Shown here: positions 37,242 to 46,082 of the stretch, piece by piece
Position numbering within the stretch: position 1 is the stretch's first letter
Layout of the letters: every line of letters begins with the position of its first letter
Source: Caballeronia novacaledonica
Lineage (GTDB): Bacteria; Pseudomonadota; Gammaproteobacteria; Burkholderiales; Burkholderiaceae
Length of the DNA stretch: 64,000 bases
Direction: 5' to 3'
NCBI RefSeq assembly: GCF_900258035.1
Contig: NZ_OGTP01000004.1
Span: 124,001-188,000, forward strand
Program-made: the position numbers and the translations under genes
The notes under the pieces: generated by a model
The model's database searches: none
The model's input: only the letters and a program-made list of their open reading frames with translations
Told to the model about the DNA's origin: nothing

Positions 37242-38809
37242 GCACGCTGCCTTCTCCTTCGGTCGATGCCGCGCCGATCCTCGCGCTCACGGACATCGGC
37301 AAGCGCTTCGGCACGTTCACCGCGCTCGAAGGCGTCTCGCTCGACCTGATGCCGGGCGATGTCCATTGCCTGCTCGGCGAAAACGGCGCGGGCAAGTCTA
37401 CGCTGTGCAACGTCATCTTCGGCGTGCATCAGCCGGATTCCGGCGCCATGCGCGTGAACGGCGCGCCGTATCGTCCGCGCAATCCGCGCGAGGCGCTCGC
37501 GCACGGCATCGCGATGGTGCATCAGCACTTCAGTCTCGTCGACGACGCCAGCGTGCTCGACAATCTGCTGCTCGGGCAGGCGCGCGGATGGCTTCATCGG
37601 CAGCGCGAAGCCGAACGCGTGCGCGCCGTGCTCGCAGGCGTCGGGCTGGAACTGGCGCTCGAAGCGAAGGTGGCGGATCTTTCGGTCGGCGAGCGGCAGC
37701 GCGTGGAGATCGTGAAGTGCCTGATGCGCGAGCCGCGCCTCCTGCTGCTCGATGAACCGACCGCCGTGCTCCTGCCCGCCGAGATCGACGCTTTGCTCGA
37801 CACCTGCGAGCGCGTGGCCGCGCGCGGCTGTGCAGTGGTGCTCGTCACGCACAAGCTGAAGGAAATCAGCCGCATCGCCACCCATGCGACCGTGCTGCAA
37901 TCGGGCCGCGTGGTGGCGCGCTCCGCATCGCCCGCGACGGAGATCGACCGGCTCGTGCACGCGATGATTCATCGCGAAGGCGACGACACCCCCGACGATC
38001 TTGCCGGGCGTCTGTCGCTCGTGAAAAGCGCCTCGCCGTACTCGCGCCCGTTGCAGGACGAAGTGCTGCAGATCGATGGACTCAGCGCGCGCGATGCCGA
38101 AGGCGTCGCGCGCCTGAGTGACTGCACGCTCGTGGTGAATCGCGGCGAGATCGTCGGCATTGCGGGTGTTGAGGGCAATGGACAGAGCGAACTCGGCGCG
38201 GTGCTCGCGGGCATGTCGGGCGCATCGGCGGGACGCTTTTTCATCGCCGGTCGCGACATGACTCAGGCGAGTCCGCGCGAACTCACGCAAGCGGGGGTGG
38301 GCATCGTGCCGGAAGACCGGCACGCGGTCGGCTGCGTCACCGGCATGAGCCTCACAGACAATCTGCTGCTCAATCATCTCGACCGCTACACGCGCGGCGG
38401 CTTTCTGAAGCGCCGTGCGATGCGCGCCGCGGCGCTCGAACTGATGCAGCGTTTCGATGTGCGCGCGAGCGGTCCCGATGCGCTCTTTGGCGGCCTTTCG
38501 GGCGGCAATCAGCAAAAGGCCGTGCTCGCGCGCGAACTGACGCTCGATCCGCTGATCTTTCTGCTCGCCGCGCAGCCGACGCGCGGTCTCGATGTCGGCG
38601 CGGTCGCCGCCGTGTATTCGCACATCCGCGCGGCGCGCGATCGCGGCGTGGGCGTGCTGCTTATTTCCTCCGAACTGGACGAGCTGATGAGCGTTGCCGA
38701 TCGCATCGTCGTGCTGTATCGCGGACGCATCATGGGCACGTGCACGCCCGATGCGAGCAATCGCGGACGCATCGGCGCGTGGATGGCGGGCGCGGGAGAG
38801 ACTGCATGA
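37238..38809 (+). CDS. ABC transporter ATP-binding protein (double ATPase, nucleoside type)
   Basis: A 523-residue protein with two ATPase domains, like the RbsA/YufO class used by BMP transporters. The first domain has Walker A GENGAGKSTL, signature LSVGERQRVEIV and LLLDEPTAVLLPAE. The second begins near residue 275 with the degenerate nucleotide loop GVEGNGQSELGAV, signature LSGGNQQKAVLAREL and FLLAAQPTRGLDVGA, where the usual DEP/SQP is altered. It starts four bases inside the end of the binding-protein gene and ends four bases inside the first permease gene. Confidence 0.92.
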   Translation: MSTLPSPSVDAAPILALTDIGKRFGTFTALEGVSLDLMPGDVHCLLGENGAGKSTLCNVIFGVHQPDSGAMRVNGAPYRPRNPREALAHGIAMVHQHFSLVDDASVLDNLLLGQARGWLHRQREAERVRAVLAGVGLELALEAKVADLSVGERQRVEIVKCLMREPRLLLLDEPTAVLLPAEIDALLDTCERVAARGCAVVLVTHKLKEISRIATHATVLQSGRVVARSASPATEIDRLVHAMIHREGDDTPDDLAGRLSLVKSASPYSRPLQDEVLQIDGLSARDAEGVARLSDCTLVVNRGEIVGIAGVEGNGQSELGAVLAGMSGASAGRFFIAGRDMTQASPRELTQAGVGIVPEDRHAVGCVTGMSLTDNLLLNHLDRYTRGGFLKRRAMRAAALELMQRFDVRASGPDALFGGLSGGNQQKAVLARELTLDPLIFLLAAQPTRGLDVGAVAAVYSHIRAARDRGVGVLLISSELDELMSVADRIVVLYRGRIMGTCTPDASNRGRIGAWMAGAGETA

Positions 38810-39924
38810 ATCCGCACATGAAGCTGCAAACACCGCTCGCGTCCGCGCCCGGTCCGCAAAGCTGGCGCGCGCGCTGGCCGCACTTGCGCGTGGCATGCGT
38901 GATCGCGGCGGCCGTCGCGTTCGCGATGCTCGCCGCGCTCGCGTTGATCGCACTGATGCACGTTTCCATCGCCGAGGCGCTCGCCGCATTCGCCGATGGC
39001 GCGTGGGGCTCGCCGTATGCGATCGGTGCGTCGATCAATCGCAGCCTCGCGTTCGCGCTCGTCGGCACGGGCTTCGTCATCGCGAACCGCGCGAAGCTCA
39101 CGAACGTCGGCGGAGAAGGGCAACTCGCGATCGGCGGCATCGTCGCGACCGCGATGAGTCTCTATGGCGGTTGCGCGCATCTTCCCTTCGGTCTCTCCTT
39201 CATCGTGCCGATGCTGTGCGCGGCCGCGGCGGGCGCGGTGTGGGGCGGCGTGCCGGGCGTGCTGAAGGCGAAGGCCGGCACCAACGAAGTCATCAGCACG
39301 TTGCTGCTCTCGTTCATTGCGGTATGGCTGCTCTACTGGTGCGTGCAGAGCGAAGCGCTGCTGCGCCAGCCGATGACGAACGGCGCCACCTTGCCCGAAT
39401 CGCTCGAAATCCCCGATCCGACCAAGCTGCCCGCGATCCTCGCCGCGAACGGCATGAACCTGAACATCGGCTTGCCGGTGACGATCGTGCTCGCCGTCGC
39501 ATCCGCGATCCTGCTCGCGCGCACGCGCTTCGGTCTCGCGCTGCGCGCCGCCGGGCTCAACGCCATCGCGGCGAAACGCGCGGGCTTGCCGATCACGTCA
39601 TCGCTGGTCGGCGCGCTGGCGCTCGCGGGCGCGTTCAGCGGACTCGCCGGCGCGCTGATGCTGCAAGGCGATCAATACTCGCTCAAGGCGGGTTTTTCGT
39701 CGGGCTATGGTTTCGACGGGCTCGTGGTCGGCCTGCTCGCGCGCGGATCGATCACCGGTGTGTTCGCGGCGGCGCTGCTGTTCGGCTTTCTGCGCTCGGG
39801 CGGCATCAACATGGAGATGGTCGCGCAGGTGCCTTCGGCGCTCGTGCTGATCGTGCAGGGCATCGTCACGATCGCGCTCGCGGGCGGCGCGTTGTGGCTC
39901 GACAAGGGAGAGGCACGGCGATGA
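38806..39924 (+). CDS. ABC transporter permease (BPD_transp_2 type)
   Basis: A 372-residue inner-membrane permease of the branched-chain amino acid/ribose class used by BMP-type nucleoside importers. It has a long cytoplasmic start, then many transmembrane helices (LRVACVIAAAVAFAMLAALALIALM; LPFGLSFIVPMLCAAAAGAVW). The conserved GTNEVISTLLLSFIAVWLLYW and the G-x-N--A--AG loop (AAGLNAIAAKRAGLPITSS) are present. The start at 38806 gives ATGA overlap with the ATPase gene; the earlier ATG at 38740 lies inside it. It pairs with the next permease. Confidence 0.92.
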   Translation: MNPHMKLQTPLASAPGPQSWRARWPHLRVACVIAAAVAFAMLAALALIALMHVSIAEALAAFADGAWGSPYAIGASINRSLAFALVGTGFVIANRAKLTNVGGEGQLAIGGIVATAMSLYGGCAHLPFGLSFIVPMLCAAAAGAVWGGVPGVLKAKAGTNEVISTLLLSFIAVWLLYWCVQSEALLRQPMTNGATLPESLEIPDPTKLPAILAANGMNLNIGLPVTIVLAVASAILLARTRFGLALRAAGLNAIAAKRAGLPITSSLVGALALAGAFSGLAGALMLQGDQYSLKAGFSSGYGFDGLVVGLLARGSITGVFAAALLFGFLRSGGINMEMVAQVPSALVLIVQGIVTIALAGGALWLDKGEARR

Positions 39925-40838
39925 ATCTCGAACTTCTCGCGGTCTTCGCGGGTGCGTCCATTCGACTCTCCGCACCGATGATGCTTGCCGCGACCGGCGA
40001 ACTCGTGAGCGAGCGCGCGGGCGTCCTCAACATGAGCGTCGAAGGCATGATGCTCACCGGCGCGTTTCTCGGCGCGACGTTTTCATGGCTGACCGGCAAC
40101 CCGTCCATCGGTCTGCTGTGCGGCATGCTCGGCGTGATTCCGCTCGCGCTGCTGCAGGCGTTCCTGAGCGTGACGCTGCGTGCTAACCAGATCGTGACGG
40201 GCATCGGCATCAACATTCTCGCGCTCGGCGGCACGACGCTCGCTTATCGCGAGATCTTTGGTGAACGGTCGAGCGCCGCGATTCCGGGACTCGCGCACTG
40301 GTCGCCGCCCGTGCTCGGAAAATTGCCGCTGATCGGCGAACCCGTGTTCGGGCAAGTGTGGCTGCTGTATGCGGGACTCGCGGTGCTGCTGGCGACCTCG
40401 GTCATCATGCGCCGCACGGCGCTCGGCGTCGCGCTGCATGCAACGGGCGTCGCGCCGCGCTCGGTCGATCAGTCGGGCCTGCCCGTCGCGCGCATCCGTT
40501 ACGGCGCGGTGCTGTTCTCCGGCGTGATGTCGGCGGCGGCGGGATGCTTCATCTCCATCGGCGATATTCACACGTTTACCGAAGGCATGACCAACGGCAC
40601 GGGTTATCTCGCGATTGCGGCGATCATCTTCGGCAACTGGAAGATCGGCCGCACGGCGCTCGCATGCCTGCTGTTCGGCGCGGCCACCGCCATGCAGTTC
40701 CAGTTGCCGATGTTCGGCCTGCACGTGCCGACCGCGCTGCTCATCATGCTGCCGTACCTGCTCGCGCTGGTCGCGGTAGCGGGGCTGATCGGCCGGCAGA
40801 CCGCGCCGCCCGCGCTTACGCAGCCGTTCAAACGCTAG
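39921..40838 (+). CDS. ABC transporter permease (BPD_transp_2 type)
   Basis: A 305-residue inner-membrane permease, second half of the channel. It starts MNLELLAVFAGASIRLSAPMMLAATGELVSERAGVLN, the classical beginning of the YufQ/NupQ-like partner. The conserved loop ATGVAPRSVDQSGLPVARIRYGAV is in the middle. The ATG overlaps the previous gene by four bases (ATGA). With the binding protein, double ATPase and first permease it forms a complete importer of the nucleoside/purine class. Confidence 0.92.
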   Translation: MNLELLAVFAGASIRLSAPMMLAATGELVSERAGVLNMSVEGMMLTGAFLGATFSWLTGNPSIGLLCGMLGVIPLALLQAFLSVTLRANQIVTGIGINILALGGTTLAYREIFGERSSAAIPGLAHWSPPVLGKLPLIGEPVFGQVWLLYAGLAVLLATSVIMRRTALGVALHATGVAPRSVDQSGLPVARIRYGAVLFSGVMSAAAGCFISIGDIHTFTEGMTNGTGYLAIAAIIFGNWKIGRTALACLLFGAATAMQFQLPMFGLHVPTALLIMLPYLLALVAVAGLIGRQTAPPALTQPFKR

Positions 40839-40864
40839 CGGCGGCGGTGCGACGGAGTACCATC

Positions 40865-41596
40865 GTGTTTCGTCGCGCCGTGTTCAACTCATCGATCGAA
40901 TTCATGTCACGTACCGCTGTTCCCGCGAAGAACAAGAAAGACGAGCCCACACGCCGCCAGCAGCTCGCTGCCAAAACCCGCGAGCGCATCTTCAGGATCG
41001 CCATCAGGGAGTTCGCCGACAAGGGTTTCAGCGGCGCGCGCGTCGAGACTATCGCGAGCCGCGCGAAGGTGAACATCCGCATGATCTATCACTACTTCGG
41101 CGGCAAGGAAGCGCTCTATGTCGAAGTGCTCGAGCACGTGCTCGCGCGGCTGCGCGAAGCGGAACTCGCGGTGACGCTCGACGTGCGGAGCGTCGATCCC
41201 GCGAGCGGCATTCTGCAGCTCTACGATTTCACCGAAGGCCACTTCGCCGCGCATCCGGAATTGCTGTGCCTGCTGTCGTGGGAGAACCTGAATCGCGCGC
41301 GCTTCCTGAAGCGCTCGAAAGTGATTCAGGCGATGTCATCGCCCGTGCTCGACAAGTTGCGCACGCTCATCAGGCGCGGCGAAACCGCGGGCACCTTGCG
41401 TCGCGGCATCGATCCCCTGCATCTGTACGTGACGCTCGTGAGCCTGGCCTATTTCCACAAGTCGAACGCGTACACGATCTCGCGGATGTTCGATACCGAC
41501 ATGCTCGCGCCTTCATGGCAGGCCGCGCACAAGGCGCAGGCGCATGAACTGGTGCGCGCGTTCCTTGCCGGAGAGCGTGTGCTCGAACTGACCTAG
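40865..41596 (+). CDS. TetR/AcrR family transcriptional regulator
   Basis: A TetR-type repressor of 243 residues if it starts at the GTG at 40865, which follows GGAG by seven bases. The ATG at 40904 gives 230 residues but has no ribosome site. The DNA-binding helix-turn-helix is RIAIREFADKGFSGARVETIASRAKVNIRMIYHYFGGKEALY. The C-terminal half is the ligand and dimer domain and resembles RutR-type regulators in layout (Ala-His-Pro-Glu-Leu then a tryptophan-asparagine block). RutR senses pyrimidines, which would suit the upstream importer, but the identity is not proven. It follows the permease gene by 26 bases. Confidence 0.88.
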   Translation: MFRRAVFNSSIEFMSRTAVPAKNKKDEPTRRQQLAAKTRERIFRIAIREFADKGFSGARVETIASRAKVNIRMIYHYFGGKEALYVEVLEHVLARLREAELAVTLDVRSVDPASGILQLYDFTEGHFAAHPELLCLLSWENLNRARFLKRSKVIQAMSSPVLDKLRTLIRRGETAGTLRRGIDPLHLYVTLVSLAYFHKSNAYTISRMFDTDMLAPSWQAAHKAQAHELVRAFLAGERVLELT

Positions 41597-41600
41597 GCCT

Positions 41601-42497
41601 TCAGTTGACGAGCTTTCGGCGCCTGGCAATCGATCTCACGATCAACAGGCCGCCGACCATCACCGCAAGCGACATCAGCGTCGTCACCGTGCCGAGCGCG
41701 TAGATGACGGGCGTCGTCACCGATGTCGTCAAGCCCTGCAATTCGAGCGGCAGCGTGTTCTGATCGCCTATCGCCTGCGAGGTTCGCGCGATTTCATCCC
41801 ACGAGAGCGTGAAGCCGAACATGCCGACGCCGATCACGGAAGGCCCGATGATCGGCAGCACCACATGTTTGAACGACTGCCACGGCGAAGCGCCGAGATC
41901 GCGCGCCGCTTCCTCGTACGCCGGATTGAATCGGTTGAACACGGCGAACATCACGAGCAGGCCGAACGGCAGCGTCCACGTGAGATGCGCGCCGAGCGCC
42001 GAGGTGAAGAGACCCATCGATGTGGTCCAGCCGTCCGCGAACGACTGGAAGCCCCATTCGTTCGCCAGATATTTGATGAGCGTGTCAAGCAGGCGAAAGG
42101 TGAGGCCGATACCGAGCGACACGATGATCGACGGCATGATGAGGCTCGCCACGGATACGTAGAACACCGCGGTATCGCCGCGAAAGCGCCGCCTGAACGC
42201 AAGGCCCGCGCTCAGGGAAAACAGCACGGTCAGCACCGTCACCGCGAGCGCGAGCTTCACGGAGCGCCCGAACGCGGCCCAGATGTCGATATCGCCGACG
42301 CCGGCGCGCAATGCAGCGAACCAGTGCAGCGAGACGCCGCGCATCGGGAAGGTGAGACCGCCTTCCGGACCCTGGAAGGACAGAATGAAGATCGTGATGA
42401 CCGGCCCGTACAGGAACAGCACGAATATCCCGAAGAGGAGCGCGAGCCAGTAGAAGCTCGCGGGCCGATGTTCCCGATGCGCGACTGCACCCGCCAT
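41601..42497 (-). CDS. ABC transporter permease (PotC-like)
   Basis: A 298-residue inner-membrane permease of the spermidine/putrescine class. Six transmembrane segments are visible, beginning FYWLALLFGIFVLFLYGPVITIFILSF. The EAA loop reads EEAARDLGASPWQSFKHVVLPIIGPSVIG. It starts one base after the stop of the partner permease and is the last gene of the operon, ending four bases from the convergent TetR gene. The transported compound is likely a polyamine or other organic cation; the sequence does not fix it. Confidence 0.9.
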   Translation of the reverse strand: MAGAVAHREHRPASFYWLALLFGIFVLFLYGPVITIFILSFQGPEGGLTFPMRGVSLHWFAALRAGVGDIDIWAAFGRSVKLALAVTVLTVLFSLSAGLAFRRRFRGDTAVFYVSVASLIMPSIIVSLGIGLTFRLLDTLIKYLANEWGFQSFADGWTTSMGLFTSALGAHLTWTLPFGLLVMFAVFNRFNPAYEEAARDLGASPWQSFKHVVLPIIGPSVIGVGMFGFTLSWDEIARTSQAIGDQNTLPLELQGLTTSVTTPVIYALGTVTTLMSLAVMVGGLLIVRSIARRRKLVN

Positions 42498-42498
42498 G

Positions 42499-43413
42499 TC
42501 ACAGCTCCTTTCTGATATCGACGACGCGCGTCAGCGCCCATACGATCATCAGCACGACGGCGAGCAGGATGATCGCATTGGCCGCCGCGGCGGGAAACTG
42601 CAGATAGCCGGTCTGCACCTGGATGATCTTGCCCACCGAGGCGATTTGCTGTCCGCCCATCACGCCCACGGTGAGGAAGTCGCCCATCACGATGGTGACG
42701 ACGAAGATCGAACCGATCACGATGCCCGTCTTCGAAAGCGGCAGCACTACGTCGCGGATGACCTGCCAGCCGCTTGCGCCGGCGTCGCGCGCCGCTTCGA
42801 GCAGCGCGCGATCGATGCGCATCATCGCGTTGAAGATCGGCACGATCATGAAGAACGTGTAGAGATGCACGAACGCGAGCACGACCGAGAAGTTCGAGTA
42901 CAGCAGCCATTCGATCGGCCGGTCGACGAGATGCGCCGACATCAGCGCATGATTCACGAGTCCGTTGCGTCCGAGAAGCGGAATCCACGAAATCATGCGG
43001 ATCACGTTCGAGGTCCAGAACGGAATGGTGCAGACGAGGAACAGCACGGTCTGCATTGCGGTGGTGCGCACGTGAAAGGCGAGGAAGTACGCGATCGCGA
43101 AGCCGAGCACGAGCGTCACCGCCCACACGATCGCGCAGAACCTGAGCGTCGACCAGTACGTCTTGAACGTCACGCAGACGTCCGTGAACGAACCGCAGCC
43201 GTCGAATATCGCCGCGTAGTTCTTCAGCGTGAAGGCAGGGATGATCTGATATTCGTTGAAGTCCCAGAAGCTCACGATCAGCGTGATCACGAGCGGCACG
43301 ATGAAAAACAGCAGGAAGGTCAGCGTGAGCGGCGTTGCTTGCAGCCACGCGCTCACGCGCCGGTGACGCACCGGCGTCTGCTTTGCCTGCTGGAGATATT
43401 CGACCGAAGCCAT
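42499..43413 (-). CDS. ABC transporter permease (PotB-like)
   Basis: A 304-residue inner-membrane permease, partner of the PotC-like protein. It begins with a cytoplasmic stretch and a first helix TPLTLTFLLFFIVPLVITLIVSFWDF. The EAA loop is EAARDAGASGWQVIRDVVLPLSKTG. The segment FWTSNVIRMISWIPLLGRNGLVN is characteristic of PotB-type permeases. It is 16 bases downstream of the binding-protein gene and directly abuts the second permease. Confidence 0.9.
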   Translation of the reverse strand: MASVEYLQQAKQTPVRHRRVSAWLQATPLTLTFLLFFIVPLVITLIVSFWDFNEYQIIPAFTLKNYAAIFDGCGSFTDVCVTFKTYWSTLRFCAIVWAVTLVLGFAIAYFLAFHVRTTAMQTVLFLVCTIPFWTSNVIRMISWIPLLGRNGLVNHALMSAHLVDRPIEWLLYSNFSVVLAFVHLYTFFMIVPIFNAMMRIDRALLEAARDAGASGWQVIRDVVLPLSKTGIVIGSIFVVTIVMGDFLTVGVMGGQQIASVGKIIQVQTGYLQFPAAAANAIILLAVVLMIVWALTRVVDIRKEL

Positions 43414-43429
43414 CGTGAGCGGCGCTCCC

Positions 43430-44719
43430 TTATGCGGCGATGAACTCGTTCCATTTCTGGACCATGTAGATGTTCTCGTCCATCACCGCGTTCCAGCAGG
43501 CGATCGCGCCCATGCGCTGGGTGTACGAGCCGCCGTCGCGCACGGTGCCGGCCTTCTCCAGCAACTGGCCGTCGGGTGCCTTGATATCCTGAGCGGCGGG
43601 CTTGCCTTCCATCCAGTAGTCCCACTCGTAGGCCTGCATGTGCGACTTGGCCGTTTCGGTCACGCCGGGGTAATAACCCTGGCGCATCAGATACGCGCCC
43701 GCCCAGCCGTCCTGGAACCAGTTGACGAATTCATACGCGGCATCGAGTTTCTTGCCCTGCAGCGAGCGCGGAAAGCCGAAGCCCGAGGCCCACGAGCGAT
43801 AGCCTTCCTTGAGCGGCTGGAACTTGCACGCGATGCCCATCGTGCGGACCTTGGTGACGGCGGGCGACCACATCGACTGGATCACCACTTCGCCCGAGGC
43901 CATCAGGTTCACGCTCTCGTTGAAGTCACGCCAGAACGCGCGGAACTGTCCGGCGCGCTTCGCTTCGATCAGCACCTTGATCGTCTGGTCGATCTCCGCC
44001 TTCGTCATGTTGCCTTTGTCGCCGTACTTGACGTGACCCGTCGCCTCGATCGCCATGGCCGCATCCATCACGCCGATGGCCGGAATGTTGAGCAGCGCCG
44101 CCTTCCCCTTGAACCGCGGGTCGAGCAGATCGGCCCATGTCGTCACCGGCCGCGAGATCAGATCCGGGCGGATGCCGAGCGTGTCCGCGTTGTACGTCGT
44201 GGGGATGAGCGTCATCCATTCGGTTGGCGTCGCGCTGAACTCGGTGGAGCGCGGGCCCTTGAGGAACATCACCTTCTTCGGCGCGGTGCCCTGGTCGCCG
44301 ATCTTCTTGCCGTTCACTTCGCCCTTGGTCAATACGGGCGTGATCTTGTCCGCAAGCTTGATGCGCTTCGCATCCATGCCGGCAAGCGTGCCGGCGGGAA
44401 TCAGCTTCTTGAGCGAGAAGTATTCGGTATCGACGATATCGAACGAGTTGGGTTGCGTGATGATGCGCTTGGTCACATCATCGGTCGTGACGGGAATGTA
44501 CTGAATCTCGATGCCCGTATCTTCCTTGAACTTCTTCGCGATCTCCGCGCTCTGGTTCACCGCGGTGCCGAGATAGCGCAATGTGATCTTCTCCTGCGCG
44601 TGGACATACGGAAACCCGGCGATGCCCGCCGCCGCCACCGCGCCCTTGATGAACGTGCGGCGTGAAATGCCTGCGTTCGTGGTGTCTGCATCGCGTGCGT
44701 TGGCTTGTTCGTCGTTCAT
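43430..44719 (-). CDS. ABC transporter substrate-binding protein, polyamine type, Tat signal
   Basis: A 429-residue extracytoplasmic solute-binding protein of the PotD/PotF-like family. The N terminus carries a twin-arginine signal ISRRTFIKGAVAAAGIAGFPYVHA preceded by about 17 polar residues, so export should go through the Tat system. The mature part begins KITLRYLGTAVNQSAEIAKKF and includes the two-lobe hinge typical of the family. It follows the ATPase gene by 37 bases. The ligand may be a polyamine, opine or amine-like nitrogen compound. Confidence 0.88.
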   Translation of the reverse strand: MNDEQANARDADTTNAGISRRTFIKGAVAAAGIAGFPYVHAQEKITLRYLGTAVNQSAEIAKKFKEDTGIEIQYIPVTTDDVTKRIITQPNSFDIVDTEYFSLKKLIPAGTLAGMDAKRIKLADKITPVLTKGEVNGKKIGDQGTAPKKVMFLKGPRSTEFSATPTEWMTLIPTTYNADTLGIRPDLISRPVTTWADLLDPRFKGKAALLNIPAIGVMDAAMAIEATGHVKYGDKGNMTKAEIDQTIKVLIEAKRAGQFRAFWRDFNESVNLMASGEVVIQSMWSPAVTKVRTMGIACKFQPLKEGYRSWASGFGFPRSLQGKKLDAAYEFVNWFQDGWAGAYLMRQGYYPGVTETAKSHMQAYEWDYWMEGKPAAQDIKAPDGQLLEKAGTVRDGGSYTQRMGAIACWNAVMDENIYMVQKWNEFIAA

Positions 44720-44756
44720 GGACTCTCCTCGAATTTGAAGTTGTGATTGCCTGATC

Positions 44757-45812
44757 TCACGCGGCGAGCGGATGCGCGTTCTGCTCGTCCCACCACACCG
44801 TTACGCGCGCGCCGGGGCCGGCGCGTTGCGCGTCGTAGTCGGCGTCGCTGATCATCGAGACGAGCTCGGCAGAGCCGTCGAGCGGATCGAGCGTCATGCG
44901 CAGATGCGTGCCCTGATACTCCGCTTCGCGCACCGTGCACGCGAGTCCGCCGATGCGCAGAAGACCGCTGTCGCCCGCGCTCGTGCCGGGCGCGACGCCC
45001 TGCGGCGCGATGCGCAGATGATCCGCGCGCACCGTGAAGAGCAGACCGTCCGAGCCGAGCACGTTATGACCGCCCAGAAAGCGGGCGACGAATTCCGTGC
45101 GCGGCCGGTTGAATACGTCGAAGGGCGTGCCGCTCTGCTCGATATGACCGTGACTCATCACGACGACGAGATCCGCGAGCGCCATCGCTTCCTCCTGCGA
45201 ATGCGTGACGTGCACGAAGGTGATGCCGAGCGCCTTCTGCCAGCGCTTGAGTTCGGCGCGCATCTGCACGCGCAGGAAGGGATCGAGCGCGGAGAGCGGT
45301 TCGTCGAGCAGCAGGCAGCGCGGCTCGTTGAGGAGCGCGCGCGCGAGCGCAATGCGCTGCTGCTGCCCGCCCGAGAGTTGCGCAGGCTTGCGGTCCGCGT
45401 AGGCCGACATCGCGACGAGTTCCAGCAGTTCGCCCGCGCGCTTGCTGCGCGCATCCTTCGCGACGCCGCGCACCTTGAGGCTGAACGCGACGTTGTCGAG
45501 CGCCGAGAGATGCGGGAAGAGCGCATAGCTCTGAAACACCATGGCGGTGCCGCGCGCGACCGGCTGCTCGCGCGTGACATTGCGCCCGCCGATCAGCACA
45601 TCGCCTTCGGAGACCCACTCGTGGCCCGCGATCATGCGCAGCGTCGACGTCTTGCCGCAACCGGACGGCCCGAGCAGACAGCAATACGCTCCGCCGGGAA
45701 TGCGCAGGTCGATGGCGTCGACGGCGAGCGCATCGCCATAGCGCTTCGAAACATGCACGAGCTCGATATCGGCCGGGCTCGCGCGAACCACCGTGGATGC
45801 CGGTTGAACCAT
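44757..45812 (-). CDS. ABC transporter ATP-binding protein (PotA-like)
   Basis: A 351-residue ATPase. Starting at 45812 (MVQPASTVV) the frame gives Walker [16 protein letters not shown], signature [16 protein letters not shown], Walker [14 protein letters not shown] and the switch [14 protein letters not shown], followed by a TOBE domain. AGGAC lies nine bases upstream of the ATG. The open frame continues far upstream but without family similarity. It is the first gene of the operon and is preceded by a sigma54-type promoter at 45862-45877 on the same strand. Confidence 0.9.
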   Translation of the reverse strand: MVQPASTVVRASPADIELVHVSKRYGDALAVDAIDLRIPGGAYCCLLGPSGCGKTSTLRMIAGHEWVSEGDVLIGGRNVTREQPVARGTAMVFQSYALFPHLSALDNVAFSLKVRGVAKDARSKRAGELLELVAMSAYADRKPAQLSGGQQQRIALARALLNEPRCLLLDEPLSALDPFLRVQMRAELKRWQKALGITFVHVTHSQEEAMALADLVVVMSHGHIEQSGTPFDVFNRPRTEFVARFLGGHNVLGSDGLLFTVRADHLRIAPQGVAPGTSAGDSGLLRIGGLACTVREAEYQGTHLRMTLDPLDGSAELVSMISDADYDAQRAGPGARVTVWWDEQNAHPLAA

Positions 45813-45861
45813 GAAGGCTTGTCCTGTTGAAGACGCTGATGGAATACAGCGGGCAAGCCAT

Positions 45862-45877
45862 TGCAAGACATATGCCA
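45862..45877 (-). promoter_or_regulatory. Sigma54 promoter of the polyamine-type transporter operon
   Basis: On the minus strand the sequence reads TGGCATATGTCTTGCA, matching TGGCAC-N5-TTGCA with one mismatch and exact GG-N10-GC spacing. Predicted start is near 45851, about 40 bases before the ATPase start codon at 45812. Confidence 0.7.
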
Positions 45878-45880
45878 TTC

Positions 45881-45894
45881 GTGCCCAGGAGCAC
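45881..45894. promoter_or_regulatory. Short palindrome between divergent promoters
   Basis: GTGCCCAGGAGCAC has complementary ends GTGC/GCAC around six central bases. It lies between the two divergent sigma54 promoter matches and could be an activator or repressor site. It does not match the NtrC consensus, which has GCAC first and GTGC second. Confidence 0.3.
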
Positions 45895-45951
45895 GGCCGA
45901 GTCGCAGGACCAGAACGCTGCCACATACGCTGACAGCAGGTGTCGACGAAT

Positions 45952-45967
45952 TGGCGCGCATATTGCA
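45952..45967 (+). promoter_or_regulatory. Sigma54 promoter of the deacetylase-GntR operon
   Basis: TGGCGCGCATATTGCA matches TGGCAC-N5-TTGCA with one mismatch (TGGCGC) and exact GG-N10-GC spacing (45953-45954 and 45965-45966). Start would be near 45978, about 105 bases before the ATG at 46083. It is divergent from the promoter at 45862-45877. Confidence 0.65.
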
Positions 45968-46082
45968 CACGATCGCGGAGCTCGATCGTCAGCATCCGCA
46001 GACACCTGACGTGTGCGATCGAGGTGCGGATCACGTCCGCCATGGGGCATGACCTAACCAAACCGGTTCATCACATTTGACA

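Noticed and set aside
45881-45894. NtrC binding site between the divergent promoters
   Set aside because: The half-sites are in the opposite order (GTGC then GCAC) from the NtrC consensus, so only a palindrome is reported.
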